Notes under the pieces: model-generated
Seen by the model: the letters and a program-made list of their open reading frames with translations, nothing else
What the model was told of the DNA's origin: nothing
The model's database searches: none
Position numbers and translations under genes: made by a program
Assembly (NCBI GenBank): GCA_023053685.1
Contig: JALIGW010000001.1
Coordinates: forward strand, 65,911,740-65,975,739
Source of the DNA: Diadophis punctatus similis
Taxonomy: Eukaryota > Chordata > Lepidosauria > Squamata > Dipsadidae
Direction: 5' to 3'
DNA: 64,000 bases
Part shown: piece by piece, positions 10,729 through 21,019 of the stretch
Layout of the letters: every line of letters begins with the position of its first letter
Position numbering within the stretch: position 1 is the stretch's first letter

Positions 10729-11505
10729 AAATGAACCTGAGATTTAACTCGGAGAAAAGTAAAATTCTGCACCTAGGTAAGAAGAATCAAAAATACACAT
10801 ACAAGCTGGGCGAAACCACACTCAATAGCAGCGATTGTGAGAGGGATCTTGGGAGTCCTGGTAGACAGCCAACTAAATATGAGCCAGCAGTGTGCAGCAG
10901 CAGCCAAAAAAGCCAATGCAATCCTAAATTGCATTAATAGAGGGATACAATCTAGGACTAGGGCGGTACTAATACCACTCTATAAAGCCTTGGTCAGACC
11001 ACACCTAGAGTACTGCATCCAGTTTTGGTCACCACACTACAAAAAAGACATTGAAACTCTAGAGAAAGTGCAGAAGAGAGCAACCAGGATGATAAAGAGA
11101 CTGGAAAATAAAACATACAAAGAGCGGTTGCAGGAACTGAACTTGGCCAGTCTGGCAAAGAGAAGGACCACCAGGGGTGACATGATAGCAGTGTTCCAAA
11201 ACTTGAGGGGATGCCACAGAGAGGAGGGGGTCAGGCTGTTCTCTATGGCACCAGAAAGCCAAACAAGGAATAATGGATGGAAGCTGACCAAGGAGAGATT
11301 CAACCTGGAAGTGAGGAGAAACTTTCTGACGGTGAGAGCGATCAACCAGTGGAACAGCTTGCCAGCGGAGGTTGTGAGAGCCCCAACACTTGCGACCTTC
11401 AAAGAGAGACTGGACTGCCATATGTCTCAAATGGTGTAGGAACTCCTGCTTGAGCAGGAGGTTGGACTAGATGACCTACAAGGTCCCTTCCAACTCTAAT
11501 AATAA
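10729..11505 (+). mobile_element. CR1 LINE, 5'-truncated 3' end
   Basis: Encodes the C-terminal part of the CR1 polyprotein: FNSEKSKILHLGKKN, then ALVRPHLEYCIQFWSPHY, KVQKRATRMIKRLENK, LNLASLAKRRTTRGDMIAVF and AINQWNSLPAEVV. A one-base frameshift near 10850 joins two frames (CERDLG... continues in the other frame as LGVLVDSQLNMSQQ). The 3' end is the CR1 hallmark GGTTGGACTAGATGACC ... CCTTCCAACTCTAAT. It lies inside the RASGRP3 intron, antisense to the gene. Confidence 0.93.
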
Positions 11506-11770
11506 ATCTAAATCTGATTATGAACCTTATAAATCTGACATTTTGCAATGGGGTAAATCCTGCCTAGCAGCCATTTTTTTGACAGTACCTACAACATGTT
11601 TTTGAAATTCCATATATATGCCCAGCAGCCTCCAAGTGTTAGGGATTTGTCCCCTAACAGAATAAATATGAAACAGTTTAAAACATTAAATTCACATTAA
11701 ATTTTTTAACCTGCATTTCATTCAATTTTATTCCATGGGGTTAAATCAGGCTCCAACCACATAAAATTAC

Positions 11771-11944
11771 CTGTGCAACATTGATGAATTTTGTGATAAC
11801 TTCTGCTCTTTGTTGAGGAGTTGGTTTGCTCAGAACCATCAATTGGACCCACTTTGAGATGCCATTAAATAAAGCAATTGATCTTTCCAGAGTCGGATTG
11901 TTCTCCAGGCAACCATGGATCACATAGCTCTGATAATCTGTAAA
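11771..11944 (-). CDS. RASGRP3: RASGRP3 coding exon 6 (RasGEF domain)
   Basis: 174-bp phase-0 exon encoding 58 residues, [17 protein letters not shown] through ITKFINVAQ (about 173-230). It contains [18 protein letters not shown], conserved region 2 of the CDC25 domain. The acceptor is ctag immediately before TTTACAGATT. A decoy acceptor (ttacag) lies 7 bases inside, but using it would put a stop in frame, so the upstream AG is chosen. The donor is gtaatt. A 5'-truncated CR1 copy ends about 260 bp downstream on the opposite strand. Confidence 0.93.
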
Positions 11945-13368
11945 CTAGTCAAAGGGAGACGCTTTACTCTCATGTGGTTATCTCAAATCATATTAATCCA
12001 TCCCCAAGATGGTACCCTCCAGATTTGCTGGGAAAGCAAATCCAAGAATTCCTACATTTGGTACAAAAAGCCCTACTCCTTAGATGCCCTCATCCAAAGG
12101 AAAATATTTTGAGTATGTGCAGTTTAATTATTATTGTTAATATAATAATCATCATGATTAAATCTTGACTCTCCTTTGTTCATATCTTTTCCAAGTCTTC
12201 AGAACTTACACTGCTGTGCTGACTTTGGATTTTGAAGCAGTTCTATATAGTGGGATAATTAGCAAGCTAAACGTATTTGCATATATTTTTGCATGTAATC
12301 TGGTGACTGCAAAGATTATTCCAAACATACTGACTCATCCATTGTTAAACATTCTCTCTTTCAGCTGCTGATAAGAAATTGATGAAGGATGTATTGCTAA
12401 TAAGTATACTTTCTTTGCATGAGAATGTTTTGGATTTTTGGAGTATCTTTATAATATTGGCTTTACTTACAAATTTAGAGACAAAATGTAAGTGGAATCA
12501 GATTGACAGTTTTGCAAAATGTAAGCTTTTACAGATTACATTGGTAGTTTTAATTCAACTTCTGCTATAATCTGTCATCTGTCCACCCCATGATTGTTGT
12601 TTTGCACACAGAAGCTACTAAACACATCAGCCCACCCCTTAGCCATTTGATGATGATGTTCATCCATCGTATGTGAAGAAGACCTTGACATCTATCAATT
12701 GGGGGGGGGGGATGTCAAGACTTGCATGTGAATTGGATTAAAGTGAGGGAGAGGTGCACATAGTCAGCCTCACTCTCTCTTCCCAGATTCCATCTTGCTC
12801 CAAATAGCAGGACAAGAGTCAAGACAGTTGGAGATGGACTGGGCGCAGTGGTTGACCAGGGCATCTTTCGTGTCTTGCCGTGCTCTTAGTGTACCACATC
12901 GCTTGCAGACACTGCCTTCATGACCGTTGTCCTATTCTAGTAGGTTTCATCCTTAGCCATTTACCATTTAGGTAAATAACCATTCACAGAGCAAATGAGA
13001 AGGGCTATTAAGAACTATTCTATCCTAGGAAGGCAAATCGATAATAATTGCCTCTGTCTTAAATAGATAGGAACTTACAATAGTGTTTATGGCATCCTAA
13101 ATTAATAATTGATGGTACAAAAATTGATTTGCTCTGATTAAAAAGATTCTGTTTGATTTGGTTAATAATTTATCACTGATACTTCATACATGCAATAAAC
13201 AAATTATCTCTTGATGCTACAGTCAATAGGTAGTGAGAATGCATGCCTGAATTAGCATTGGGACTTGATATAACATTTAATGGAACCTTCGTCATAAGGT
13301 CAGATTCACAGTTATAGGCACTTTTGGCCATGAATTCAGAGTAGTATAAGAAATTGTAAAATTCTTAC
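11945..13368. other. RASGRP3: RASGRP3 intron sequence, mostly unassigned
   Basis: Intron between exons 5 and 6. The block from about 12590 to 12960 (with a G run at 12702-12711) has the look of an old dispersed repeat, but only one copy is visible here and I cannot classify it. No additional exon is seen. Confidence 0.4.
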
Positions 13369-13516
13369 AGAGATCCTTCGGAAAGATTTATACTCCAAAA
13401 AAGTGAGATGCTCTGCTAATTCAATGGGTTCCAGGTGATCAAACAATAGACAAGCTTTTCCTTTCTTGGATGTTTTTTTCCTTTGGGTGATTCTTCTCAT
13501 CCAATCATAAGAGGGT
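13369..13516 (-). CDS. RASGRP3: RASGRP3 coding exon 5 (start of RasGEF domain)
   Basis: 148-bp exon with acceptor aacag and donor gtaaga. The first base completes an isoleucine codon, followed by [14 protein letters not shown] and [19 protein letters not shown], residues about 123-172. The last segment is the opening helix (structurally conserved region 1) of the CDC25-type exchange domain, which contacts the small GTPase. The basic stretch [11 protein letters not shown] lies between REM and RasGEF. The exon ends in phase 0 after RRIS. Confidence 0.93.
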
Positions 13517-13716
13517 CTGTTAAAAAAAGAAAGAAAGAATGTAGAGCCTGGTTTGATCTGATGCCCCAGAAGAAAACAATGGCCATTGTCAAGGCATATA
13601 AAGAAAAAGACTTGCATGTTCTTTTTTGGTGTAAAGTCAGAGCTAAGACTTTAAAATCTTCATATATTATAAGGAAAGTGAGAGAGTTGCTCTAAGTCAG
13701 TGTGCTGAGACAAGTA

Positions 13717-14110
13717 CAGGTAGTTCTCAACTTGCAACAAGTCATTTAGTGACCGTTCGAAGTTACAACGGCACTGAAAAAGTGCCTTATGACCATTTTT
13801 CACACTTATGACCGTTACAGCATCCCCGTGGCCACATGATCAAAATTCAGATACTTGGCAACTGATTCATATTTATGACATTTGCAGTGCCTTGGGGTCA
13901 TATGATCAGCTTCTGCAACCTTCTGACAAGCAAATCAATGGGGAAGCCAGATTCACTTAACAATCGTGTTACTAACTTAACAACTGCAGTGATTCACTTA
14001 ACAACTGTGGCAAAAAGGTCGTAAAATGGGGCAAAATTCACTTAACAAATGTTTCACTTAGAAATGGGATATTTTGGGCTGAATTGTTGTCGTAAGTCGA
14101 AGACTACCTG
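13717..14110. mobile_element. TA-flanked MITE (CAGGTAGT...ACTACCTG)
   Basis: 394 bp with termini CAGGTAGTTCTCAACTTGC and GTCGTAAGTCGAAGACTACCTG, flanked by TA on each side, as for Tc1/mariner-group insertions. Internal phrases (cacttaacaactgcagtgattcac, gtaaaatggggc) recur in the copies at 27650 and 53879. No coding capacity. Confidence 0.82.
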
Positions 14111-14577
14111 TATAAGGATATAAGCAGAAGTCTGTGGATCAAAGCAAAAGTACATCTGATCCAGCAATGGCCACCCAGCCAAATGCTTCTAGGAAATACA
14201 AGAATAAACCATTAATGTAACAGTCCTTTGTTCTGTTTCCAGAAGCAATGATTTAAATTGCTATTACTTCTGGAATGGGAAAGTCCCTCTGTTCACTGTT
14301 ATTAGCCTTGATTGGTTTTTCTTTCTTTTTTACAAGGATAACTCAAAACAATTCCACAACCCACAATCACAGAAAATTAACCTCGGGCATGCTGGTTTGG
14401 AATGATGGAAGTTAATATCCAAAGCATTGAAAGAGTATCGACTTAGAGAAGGCTCACTTACTCTTATCGGGCTAGATGATTTCTTTAGATATTTTTCAAC
14501 TTTTTTCCAGAAACATTTTTCAAGACTGTGAAATCAGACTGGAATGTGAGATAATTATATTGATCTAGTGTGTGCTA

Positions 14578-14917
14578 AGGGACGTGGTGGCTCAGTGGCT
14601 AAGACACTGAGCTTGTCGATCAGAAAGGTCAGCAGTTCGGTGCTTCGAATCCCTAGTGCCGCGTAACAGAGTGAGCTCCCATTACTTGTCCCAGCTTTTG
14701 CCCACCTAGCAGTTCGAAAGCATGTAAAAATGCCAGTAGAAAAATAGGGACCACCTTTGGTGGGAAGGTAACAGCGTTCCGTGCGCCTTCAGCATTTAGT
14801 CATGCCGGCCACATGACCACAGAGACGTCTTCGGAGAGCGCTGGCTCTTCAGCTTTGAAATGGAGATAATCACCGCCCCAACTAGCACATATGTGTGAGG
14901 GGAACCTTTACCTTTAC
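14578..14917 (+). mobile_element. Sauria-type SINE with 13-bp TSD
   Basis: The tRNA-like head GGGACGTGGTGGCTCAGTGG carries an A-box region; the B-box is GTGCTTCGAATCCC. The body includes GCCGGCCACATGACC and the end is CCTTTACCTTTACC, the simple tail shared by Sauria SINEs and Bov-B LINEs. Target duplications are CTAGTGTGTGCTA (14565-14577) and CTAGTGTGCGCTA (14918-14930). Confidence 0.9.
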
Positions 14918-15189
14918 CTAGTGTGCGCTACCTCAAAATACTATTAATTTTGAAATCTTTATAGAGCAGTCTATCATATTGGGTGAACATTAACAATATG
15001 TACAAAAATTAAACAGACGGACACTGAGAGGCATTTGAGTGTAATCAGTACTTAGGATTTAGAACTGTGGACACCAACATTTGACAGCAGAGTCACGATC
15101 TAATTAAGAATACATTAGACACTTGAGTGTTTTTTTTTAATGGAGATTGTTCACATTCCTAGGAATCTCACATTCTGAGGTTATACTGC

Positions 15190-15543
15190 CAGAGGTGGGT
15201 TCCTGTCGAAGCTGTCCGATACACAGCTCCGGTAGGGAGCGGCCGATTGGGCAATTTGCGCGTGACCACTCCGGAGCCCTCTCTGCCGGTCCGTCGCGCG
15301 CGTTGCCATCTTTTCTGGTGAATTTTTGGGCAATTTTGCTTCTGCGCATGCGCGGAAGCAAAAGCACACCAAAATCTCACGAGGGGACGCACGCACGCGA
15401 GTTTTCGGTGAGATTTTGCTTCTGCGCATGTGCAGAAGCAAAATCGCGCAAGGGGGCACGTGTGTGTAGCGAGCATGCGTGCGCCCAAAACGTGGAGATG
15501 CATGCGCACGCACTGGCACCAGTAAGGAAGCAACCCGCTCCTG
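15190..15543. mobile_element. hAT-type MITE, TSD TATACTGC
   Basis: Begins CAGAGGTGGGTTCCTGTCG and ends GAAGCAACCCGCTCCTG. TATACTGC is perfectly duplicated at 15182-15189 and 15544-15551. The interior has repeated inverted TTTTGCTTCTGCGCATG / GCAGAAGCAAAAT motifs, giving several overlapping false open frames. Confidence 0.92.
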
Positions 15544-15551
15544 TATACTGC

Positions 15552-16154
15552 AGTGCCTTCTGCACATCTAGGGATATGTTGCTTGAAAGGTACCTTCTCC
15601 AGCCCGCCAGGACTTTGATGCCGACTATAGAAAGCTAGCCAGATACTTTATTATCAGGACTGATCACTGCCAATTGAACGGACTATTAGAAAAGCACTGT
15701 ACTTCTGCAGAATATAGTGACAATTCCTAAAATCTAATTGTATCACTGCAATTGCATCAATTGGGAATAAAACCTACCTACAGCCATAATGCGAATTTAT
15801 TCTTTAAAGTAGCATTTCAATCTTGTTATATCTATATAACAGAAATAATTTGTTTGTTTTGAAAATTATATATACGGTAGTATACTATATATAATTATAT
15901 ATATAATTTTCATGTGTATGTGTGTGTACAAACACACACACACACACAATATGTATATATGTATATATGTATATATGTATATATGTATATATGTATATAT
16001 GTATATATACACAGTATGTATGTATGTATGTATATAATAGAGCATATAATAAAACAGGACATTTCAAATATGCCACACCAATTCATTTTTGCTTCTTTAT
16101 AATGCTGAAAGAATCCTAGTTTAATAATGGTACCTCACAGGTGACAATCCTTAC
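15552..16154. other. RASGRP3: RASGRP3 intron with TA/TG-rich microsatellite
   Basis: Ordinary AT-rich intron. From about 15865 to 16035 it is a compound simple repeat (TATA, GTGT, CACA and repeated TATATG units, then ATGT units). No exon seen. Confidence 0.7.
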
Positions 16155-16286
16155 ATGCTAGAAATGTCAATAAGGTGTATATGTTCTTCATAACCTAGAT
16201 GGCAAGCTAATTCTTGAAACTCCTCAGTCAGATGAACCAAACCAAGATCCAGATTAAATTCTGCAGGAAATTCCATAATCCAGTAC
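16155..16286 (-). CDS. RASGRP3: RASGRP3 coding exon 4 (end of REM region)
   Basis: 132-bp exon with acceptor ttcag and donor gtaagg. It completes the arginine codon from exon 3 and then encodes YWIMEFPAEFNLDLGLVHL and onward to HLIDISS, residues about 79-122, ending two bases into the next codon. FPAEFNLDLGL is a conserved RasGRP block linking the REM module to the catalytic domain. A TA-rich microsatellite and a LINE-free AT stretch lie just downstream in the intron. Confidence 0.92.
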
Positions 16287-16644
16287 CTGAAATTGTTAAC
16301 ACAAGAATTAGTCATATATCAGCCAATGGATTTCTTATACTATGTATTAACAGAATTCACAACTAGAGAAGATAGTACTTTTAATCAATTATCTCAACTG
16401 GGTATATTGTCTGGGCATGGATCCCATTACATCACTATATGGTCTCTCAACCGCTGAATGTTTTCTACTCCATGAACAGCAGCTCCATGAATATTAAATA
16501 TTCAGCTTTAGCCATTTAGTCTGTCTAACAGAGAAACAATAACTATACACAACAATTCTTCTATAAAACCCAAAAAGGATTCCCTTGCAAATAAGTTCTA
16601 CTCTCTTCTTCTCAACTCTGGGACAGTATTTAATCACCCTAGAG

Positions 16645-17068
16645 CGGTGATGGTGAACCTATGGCAGATGTATCACAGGTGACATACCATGACATTTTTA
16701 CTAATGCACCAGGCCTCTGGACCCGCTGGAAGTCACGTGAGAGGGCCCTGCTCTCATGGAGCCTCTGAGGTCTCTACATATACTGTAAGAATGTGATGTG
16801 ATTTTCTGCTCTTTTTGGAGGATTGCAAGGCCATGCAAGAGCATTCTCCAAAGTATCCAGGCTTTGTGCAATCTAAAATTGCCTTAAATAAGCATTTTGA
16901 AAAATATTTACAATTATGTATTTATCTATTAATAATACATTCAGATAATTTATTGCTCTTCATTTCTCTTTTGTCCAGGGGGCGGGGTGGTGGTGACATG
17001 TCACCAGAGTCAAGGTTGGTATTTTCTGAATTTTTGATACACTGAGCCCAAAAGGTTTGCCATCACTG
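16645..17068. mobile_element. hAT non-autonomous element, TSD CCCTAGAG
   Basis: Starts CGGTGATGGTGAACCTATGG and ends AAGGTTTGCCATCACTG, with CCCTAGAG duplicated at 16637-16644 and 17069-17076. It sits in the RASGRP3 intron between exons 3 and 4. Same terminal family as the copy at 28495. Confidence 0.88.
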
Positions 17069-17347
17069 CCCTAGAGGTTTATACCGAATAAAGACACCAG
17101 TTATCTAATCACATCCTCTGACTGGCAACAGGTCTTCAAGAGATATGGAAGGATGTCTTTCCAGGCCTAGTGGAAATTGCTTATTAAATAGAAGTATGAG
17201 CGGATTTGATTCTGGAACCTTCCATCATGGCTATTCGGAATAATTTTGCACTTAATTTAGCTCCAATAGTTTCAATTTAAATAGGGGGGTTCCTTCCCTT
17301 GAAAACTATAAAAGTACATTTCTAGTTAAATTTAAAATTCCATTTAC

Positions 17348-17410
17348 CTCATAAAGTAACAGATTTTTAAGCGGATTTCACTGCAGTTTCCTTCATTGGC
17401 ATTTCTATAT
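17348..17410 (-). CDS. RASGRP3: RASGRP3 coding exon 3 (REM region)
   Basis: 63-bp exon translated as YRNANEGNCSEIRLKICYFM between split codons, residues about 58-78. Its 5' edge is the AC terminus of the U12-type intron and its 3' edge is a standard donor (ATGAG followed by gtaaat). RLKICYFMRYWI across this and the next exon is characteristic of RASGRP3. The exon belongs to the REM (RasGEF_N) segment, a helical module that stabilises the exchange domain. Confidence 0.9.
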
Positions 17411-18280
17411 GTAAATTAGTTAAAGAGGTTTTTTTTAAATTTTCCTTTGGTTTTTTACATTTGCTTAAACAGAGCATTTTGATTAAACTACTACAGTTGC
17501 ATAGTTTAATTGTAATTGAATCTTAACATTTGAATCTTAACATTTCTTTTATGCTTCTCTCCTTAAATATAATACTCACACAATATTAGAAAGATAGGAT
17601 GTAAATATGTTTGACTAAAAAAGTTCAGTGCATTATTACATTATTACAAAGATTATAATAGAAACTTAAAGCTATATTCAATGTAATACCATATGAATAG
17701 GGATAGAGTACCACAATACAATACTAAGAATTATATATTTCTATGTATTTCACAAGATATACATAACTTATACAAGTTATGAGGCTTCAGAGGTTGACAG
17801 CTTAATTTTCCACCATGATCATTTTGAAAAAACTGGACACAATCTCAGGCTATTCATTGCTTAAAACAAAAAATCTACAATACATTGTTAATAGTCTGCT
17901 GCAGTTTAGCACCTGCTTGGTAGTGTTGTCCCTGTTTTTTATTTATTTCAACAAATAGGAATGCCTATAGAAGCTCACTGAAGTTCCAGAAAAAATAAAG
18001 TTTTATACCATGTGCAATTTGTTATTTTCTTTTTTCAGTAATATAGAAGGGCTTTTTTTGAAATTTATAGTTGACTTGAAATGCCAGCTGCCTGCAAAAT
18101 GGAAGACTGCAACCACAAATACATTTAGAGTTCATTTATCTTCCTCCAAATAAAAATAATTGTTTTTAGATTTTAATTATGCTTGTCAAACAGCTTCACT
18201 ATCATCATCTAGTTCTACCTTGAAAGTATTTTAGATACACTGATTCTTAGAATCATCAACATAACTCTCTGAAAGGATAT
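17411..18280 (-). other. RASGRP3: U12-type AT-AC intron in RASGRP3
   Basis: An 870-bp intron whose minus-strand 5' end reads ATATCCTTTC (18280-18271), a match to the minor-spliceosome donor consensus. Its 3' end reads ...CCTCTTTAACTAATTTAC, finishing in AC at 17411-17412. CCTCTTTAAC (17428-17419) resembles the U12 branch-point consensus and sits about 10 nt from the 3' end, the usual minor-intron spacing. Splicing at these ends gives an uninterrupted frame (L-Y-R-N) and the expected REM sequence. The rest of the intron is AT-rich and I recognise no gene or repeat in it. Confidence 0.85.
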
Positions 18281-18383
18281 AGGGAGAGAAGTTTATTTGC
18301 CAGTTCTGTGGATGATAGATACCATCGATGCATTAAAAGAAAAGTTCTCGGCAAATTATTGCCATTCAGCTCCCCTTTGTCAT
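18281..18383 (-). CDS. RASGRP3: RASGRP3 coding exon 2 (REM region)
   Basis: 103-bp exon encoding the end of residue 24 through residue 57 plus two bases. It includes the REM-region signature LLMHRWYLSSTELANKLLS that precedes the catalytic domain in RasGRP proteins. The acceptor is a long T tract ending acag at 18384-18387. There is no usable GT donor that keeps family sequence. Instead the exon ends at ...CTCTCCCT followed by ATATCCTTTC, a U12-type 5' splice site. Using that site, exon 3 completes the codon as CTA and continues YRNAN, as expected for RASGRP3. A downstream GT at about 18262-18263 keeps frame only by adding three unrelated residues. Confidence 0.9.
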
Positions 18384-19526
18384 CTGTAAAAAAAAAAAAC
18401 CAGATAAATTGAAAACAGAACAGTGAATATGACTGAATGAGAACAAGCATCCAAATGTTAAATTCCTGTACAAATATTGCTAAATATTTGTTTCTAAATA
18501 GAAAAATAAAAATAAAATTTTATGTTGTGAAATGAAATGAATTTATCAGAAAAATCCATTCATTTGGCATACAGTATTAGAGTAAAAAATGGATATACCA
18601 GGCAGTTCTCTATGATACATTTCCCCAATCTGGTATCTGCTAGATGTATTGGACTTCAATTAAACATTCTTTCCAATGTATGGTCAGATGATATCAAGTT
18701 GGCAAAATTATTTTACAGATATTGTCCTAGTGCAATAGCACTTATACCAATAACACTTAGGCTTATATACGACCTCATAGTGCTTTACAGCACAACATCA
18801 GCATATTGCCCCCAACAGTCTGGGTCCTCATTCTACTGAACTTGGAAGGATGGAAGGGTATATCAACCTTGAGCCCTATCAGGTTTGAACTCCAGGCTGT
18901 GGGTAGAGTTTGCCTGCAGTATTTTAACCCCTACATCACCAAGGCCATTTTGTCCTATATCCCAGCCTATTTATGTACTATTTCTTATACCTGGCTGATG
19001 AACTTATATCAATACAAATCTCTGCATAAGAAACTGACTTGAAGTTATGATTAACATGGTTTTTACCTAGTGTGCTTGGCTGATGAAGTACATTATGTAT
19101 ACTTCAAGAATGGCCAAATTAGCCATTCTTTTTTATTACCATAACCTTTTCCCATGGCAACCAAAATACGGACCAATTTTTCACATATGATTGTATTTAG
19201 CCAGGCACAAGCAGCATTTTATTAAAAACCCTTCTTCTAATTTTAATTTTGGCCAGTATTGCAATGGAATGCTTTAATTTGGCCAGCCTCAAATAGTTCA
19301 TAATTTCAGCTTATGGAGAAAGTTCCAACAACTTTGAAACTAACAACCCTGAATTAAAATAATATTAAGATAAAATATAACTATACTAAATGAATTAGTC
19401 CAAATACTATGAATCCAAGCCACTATGAATGCAATGATAGGCAACAAGTAGGGTTAAATACACAGTAAATTACTGGTAAGAGGAAAGTGTTTAGATGAGT
19501 TAAATATATATATTTAAGATTTGTAC
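18384..19526. other. RASGRP3: RASGRP3 intron 1 of the coding region
   Basis: GT-AG intron between coding exons 1 and 2. It contains one antisense SINE (18722-18944); the rest is unassigned AT-rich sequence. Confidence 0.75.
18722..18944 (-). mobile_element. tRNA-derived SINE, antisense, decayed
   Basis: On the plus strand reads CAATAGCACTTATACC, then GCATATTGCCCCCAACAGTC, GGGTCCTCATT and AACCCCTACATCACCAAGGCC, the complement of the SINE head GGCSNYGGTGATGTAG. Several indels. Lies in RASGRP3 intron 1. Confidence 0.75.
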
Positions 19527-19596
19527 CAAACGTTTTAATGCAGGTATTTAATAGTTCATCCAGTGTTGCAGCTTTTCCAAGTATGTTGGACTCCAT
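19527..19596 (-). CDS. RASGRP3: RASGRP3 coding exon 1 (start codon exon)
   Basis: First coding exon of a RasGRP-family Ras/Rap guanine nucleotide exchange factor, a cytosolic protein recruited to membranes by diacylglycerol. It encodes residues 1-23 plus one base, beginning MESNILGKAATLDELLNTC, which resembles the N-terminus of vertebrate RASGRP3. The donor after TTTG is gtacaa. The ATG at 19596 has A at -3 and G at +4 and is the first in-frame ATG. An in-frame TGA lies upstream at 19690-19692, supporting this start. The exon probably extends 5' as untranslated sequence to about 19709, where a pyrimidine tract and cag acceptor are seen; another possible acceptor is at 19675. The last codon is split 1/2 with the next exon. 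Family assignment is by recalled similarity, not a search. Confidence 0.87.
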
Positions 19597-19709
19597 TGTC
19601 CTTTGATCCTTGTCAAAGAAAATGACCGCACTTTCACCACAACAACGAAAAGCAGGAAGGGCCCCATTCAATAGCTGCAAGTTGCATTCTCAGTGACACT
19701 TCAAAAAAA
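19597..19709 (-). other. RASGRP3: Probable 5' UTR part of RASGRP3 start exon, with short uORF
   Basis: Upstream of the RASGRP3 start codon the minus strand continues to a good acceptor (pyrimidine-rich tract ending ccacag at 19710-19713). A short upstream ORF of 17 sense codons begins with ATG at 19687 and ends with TGA at 19634-19636, in a different frame from the main ORF. If the acceptor at 19675 is used instead, the uORF start would be lost. Noncoding status and exact boundary are inferred from splice-site quality only. Confidence 0.5.
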
Positions 19710-20482
19710 CTGTGGAAAGATGATGAGAAAGGAGATTTTTACATCAGGGTTTATAATTCAGTTCATCTTTGCAGAAAGTTAACAGAACGGTCCAGAGCTT
19801 TGGATTTGATTCCAAAAAGATGTTGCAGAGCACATGGCAGTTTGAATGTAGGTCATCACTCCAAGTCTTGTGGACCAGCTGTGTCTTTTCTTGTTGCTAT
19901 CCCATGAGCCCAGGATAAGATGCAGCTGCTTTAAAGAGTAATGGACAGCTGCTATGTTTATTTTCCTAGCACCTTTTGGGAATTAAACCTGAACACTGCA
20001 TAGTTGCATCTCAGAAACAGTTTATGCAGAGCTTTCATAACTGACAAGTGAGAATAGGTTGGGCAACAACTGCAAAAGAAGGCAGCTCTGCCTTCCTGGT
20101 GGATGGTTTGCCACAACTTTAGAATGATCACTACTCACAAGTGTTAATAAAAGTACAATACATGTTATTTATCTTAAATGTAAGCTTTGTGAATATAGTT
20201 TGACTCAGCAAGATATGACTGTTGTAAATAAATAATTGTTCCTCCAGTTTGTTCAAGCAAAGAAATTGCTGAAATACAAGTACTAACAAGGAAAAAAAAA
20301 TTCTCCTGCTGACTCTAAATTTAAAACACAAATAGTCAATTTAAGTTTGAGAGAGCAATCACTGTATTTGTTCATCTGAAATATTTATATTCTATTGAAA
20401 AAAGTTGGCAAACAGATTAATCATCATAAAGAGAAATCAAGTGAAGTATTGTAAATAATATAGTATTGTATTGTAAATAATA

Positions 20483-20718
20483 GAGCCGAGGTGGCGCAGC
20501 AGGTAGAGTGCAGTACTGCAGGCTACTTTAGCTGACTGATCGTTTGAGTTCAGCTGTTCAAATCTCACCCGCTCAGGGTTGATTCAGCCTTCCATCCTTC
20601 CGAGGTAGGTAAAATGAGGACCCAGATTGTTGGGGGCAATGTAAATATATACATTGCTTAATGGTGTAAACCGCTTAGAGAGTGCTTGCACTATGAGGCG
20701 GTATATAAATATCACAAA

Positions 20719-20753
<35 letters not shown>

Positions 20754-20755
20754 AT
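20483..20755 (+). mobile_element. tRNA-derived SINE with (AAAT)n tail
   Basis: The head GAGCCGAGGTGGCGCAGCAGG and B-box-like GTTCAAATCTCACCC point to RNA polymerase III ancestry. The body contains GGACCCAGATTGTTGGGGGC and CGCTTAGAGAGTGCTTGC, and the 3' end is CGGTATATAAATATCACAAATAAATAAATA-type. Nearly intact, about 270 bp. Confidence 0.9.
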
Positions 20756-20805
20756 AGCAAACCTAGCAGTAGATGAAATAAAACATCAGATATGTATAAG
20801 GCACA

Positions 20806-21019
20806 ATAGCAATAGCACTTACTTATATACCGCTTTAGAGCTCTTTCTAAGCGGTTTACAAAGTCAGCATATTGGTCCCAACAGTCTGGGTCCTCATTTT
20901 ACAGACCTCAGAAGGATGGAAGACTGAGTCAACCTTGAGCCGCTCAGAATCGAACTCCTGGCAGTCAGCAGAGTTAGCTGCAATATTGCATTCTAAGCAC
21001 TGCATCACCGCGGCTCTTA
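20806..21019 (-). mobile_element. tRNA-derived SINE, antisense
   Basis: Complement of the same SINE family: AGCAATAGCACTTACTTATA, AAGCGGTTTACAAAG, CCCAACAGTCTGGGTCC, ending CATCACCGCGGCTC at 21017. It sits about 50 bp from the sense copy at 20483..20755. Confidence 0.85.

Noticed and set aside
11938..11943. Acceptor ttacag for RASGRP3 exon 6
   Set aside because: It would introduce an early in-frame stop and remove the conserved FTDYQ start; the upstream ctag is used instead.
12590..12960. Possible old dispersed repeat or LTR fragment
   Set aside because: Only one copy in the window and no diagnostic end, so it was not classified.
15377..15567. Alternating AHAQKQN-like open frames, also at 36430-36800 and 54330-54890
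   Set aside because: Encoded by inverted GCTTCTGCGCATG repeats in hAT MITEs, not proteins.
18262..18280. Use of GT at 18262-18263 as donor for RASGRP3 exon 2
   Set aside because: It preserves frame only with an AG acceptor at 17405 and adds PFRE-type residues absent from the family; AT-AC splicing fits better.
20490..20580. Functional tRNA gene
   Set aside because: The A- and B-box-like motifs belong to a SINE head; no cloverleaf with intact anticodon and acceptor stems, and a SINE body follows.
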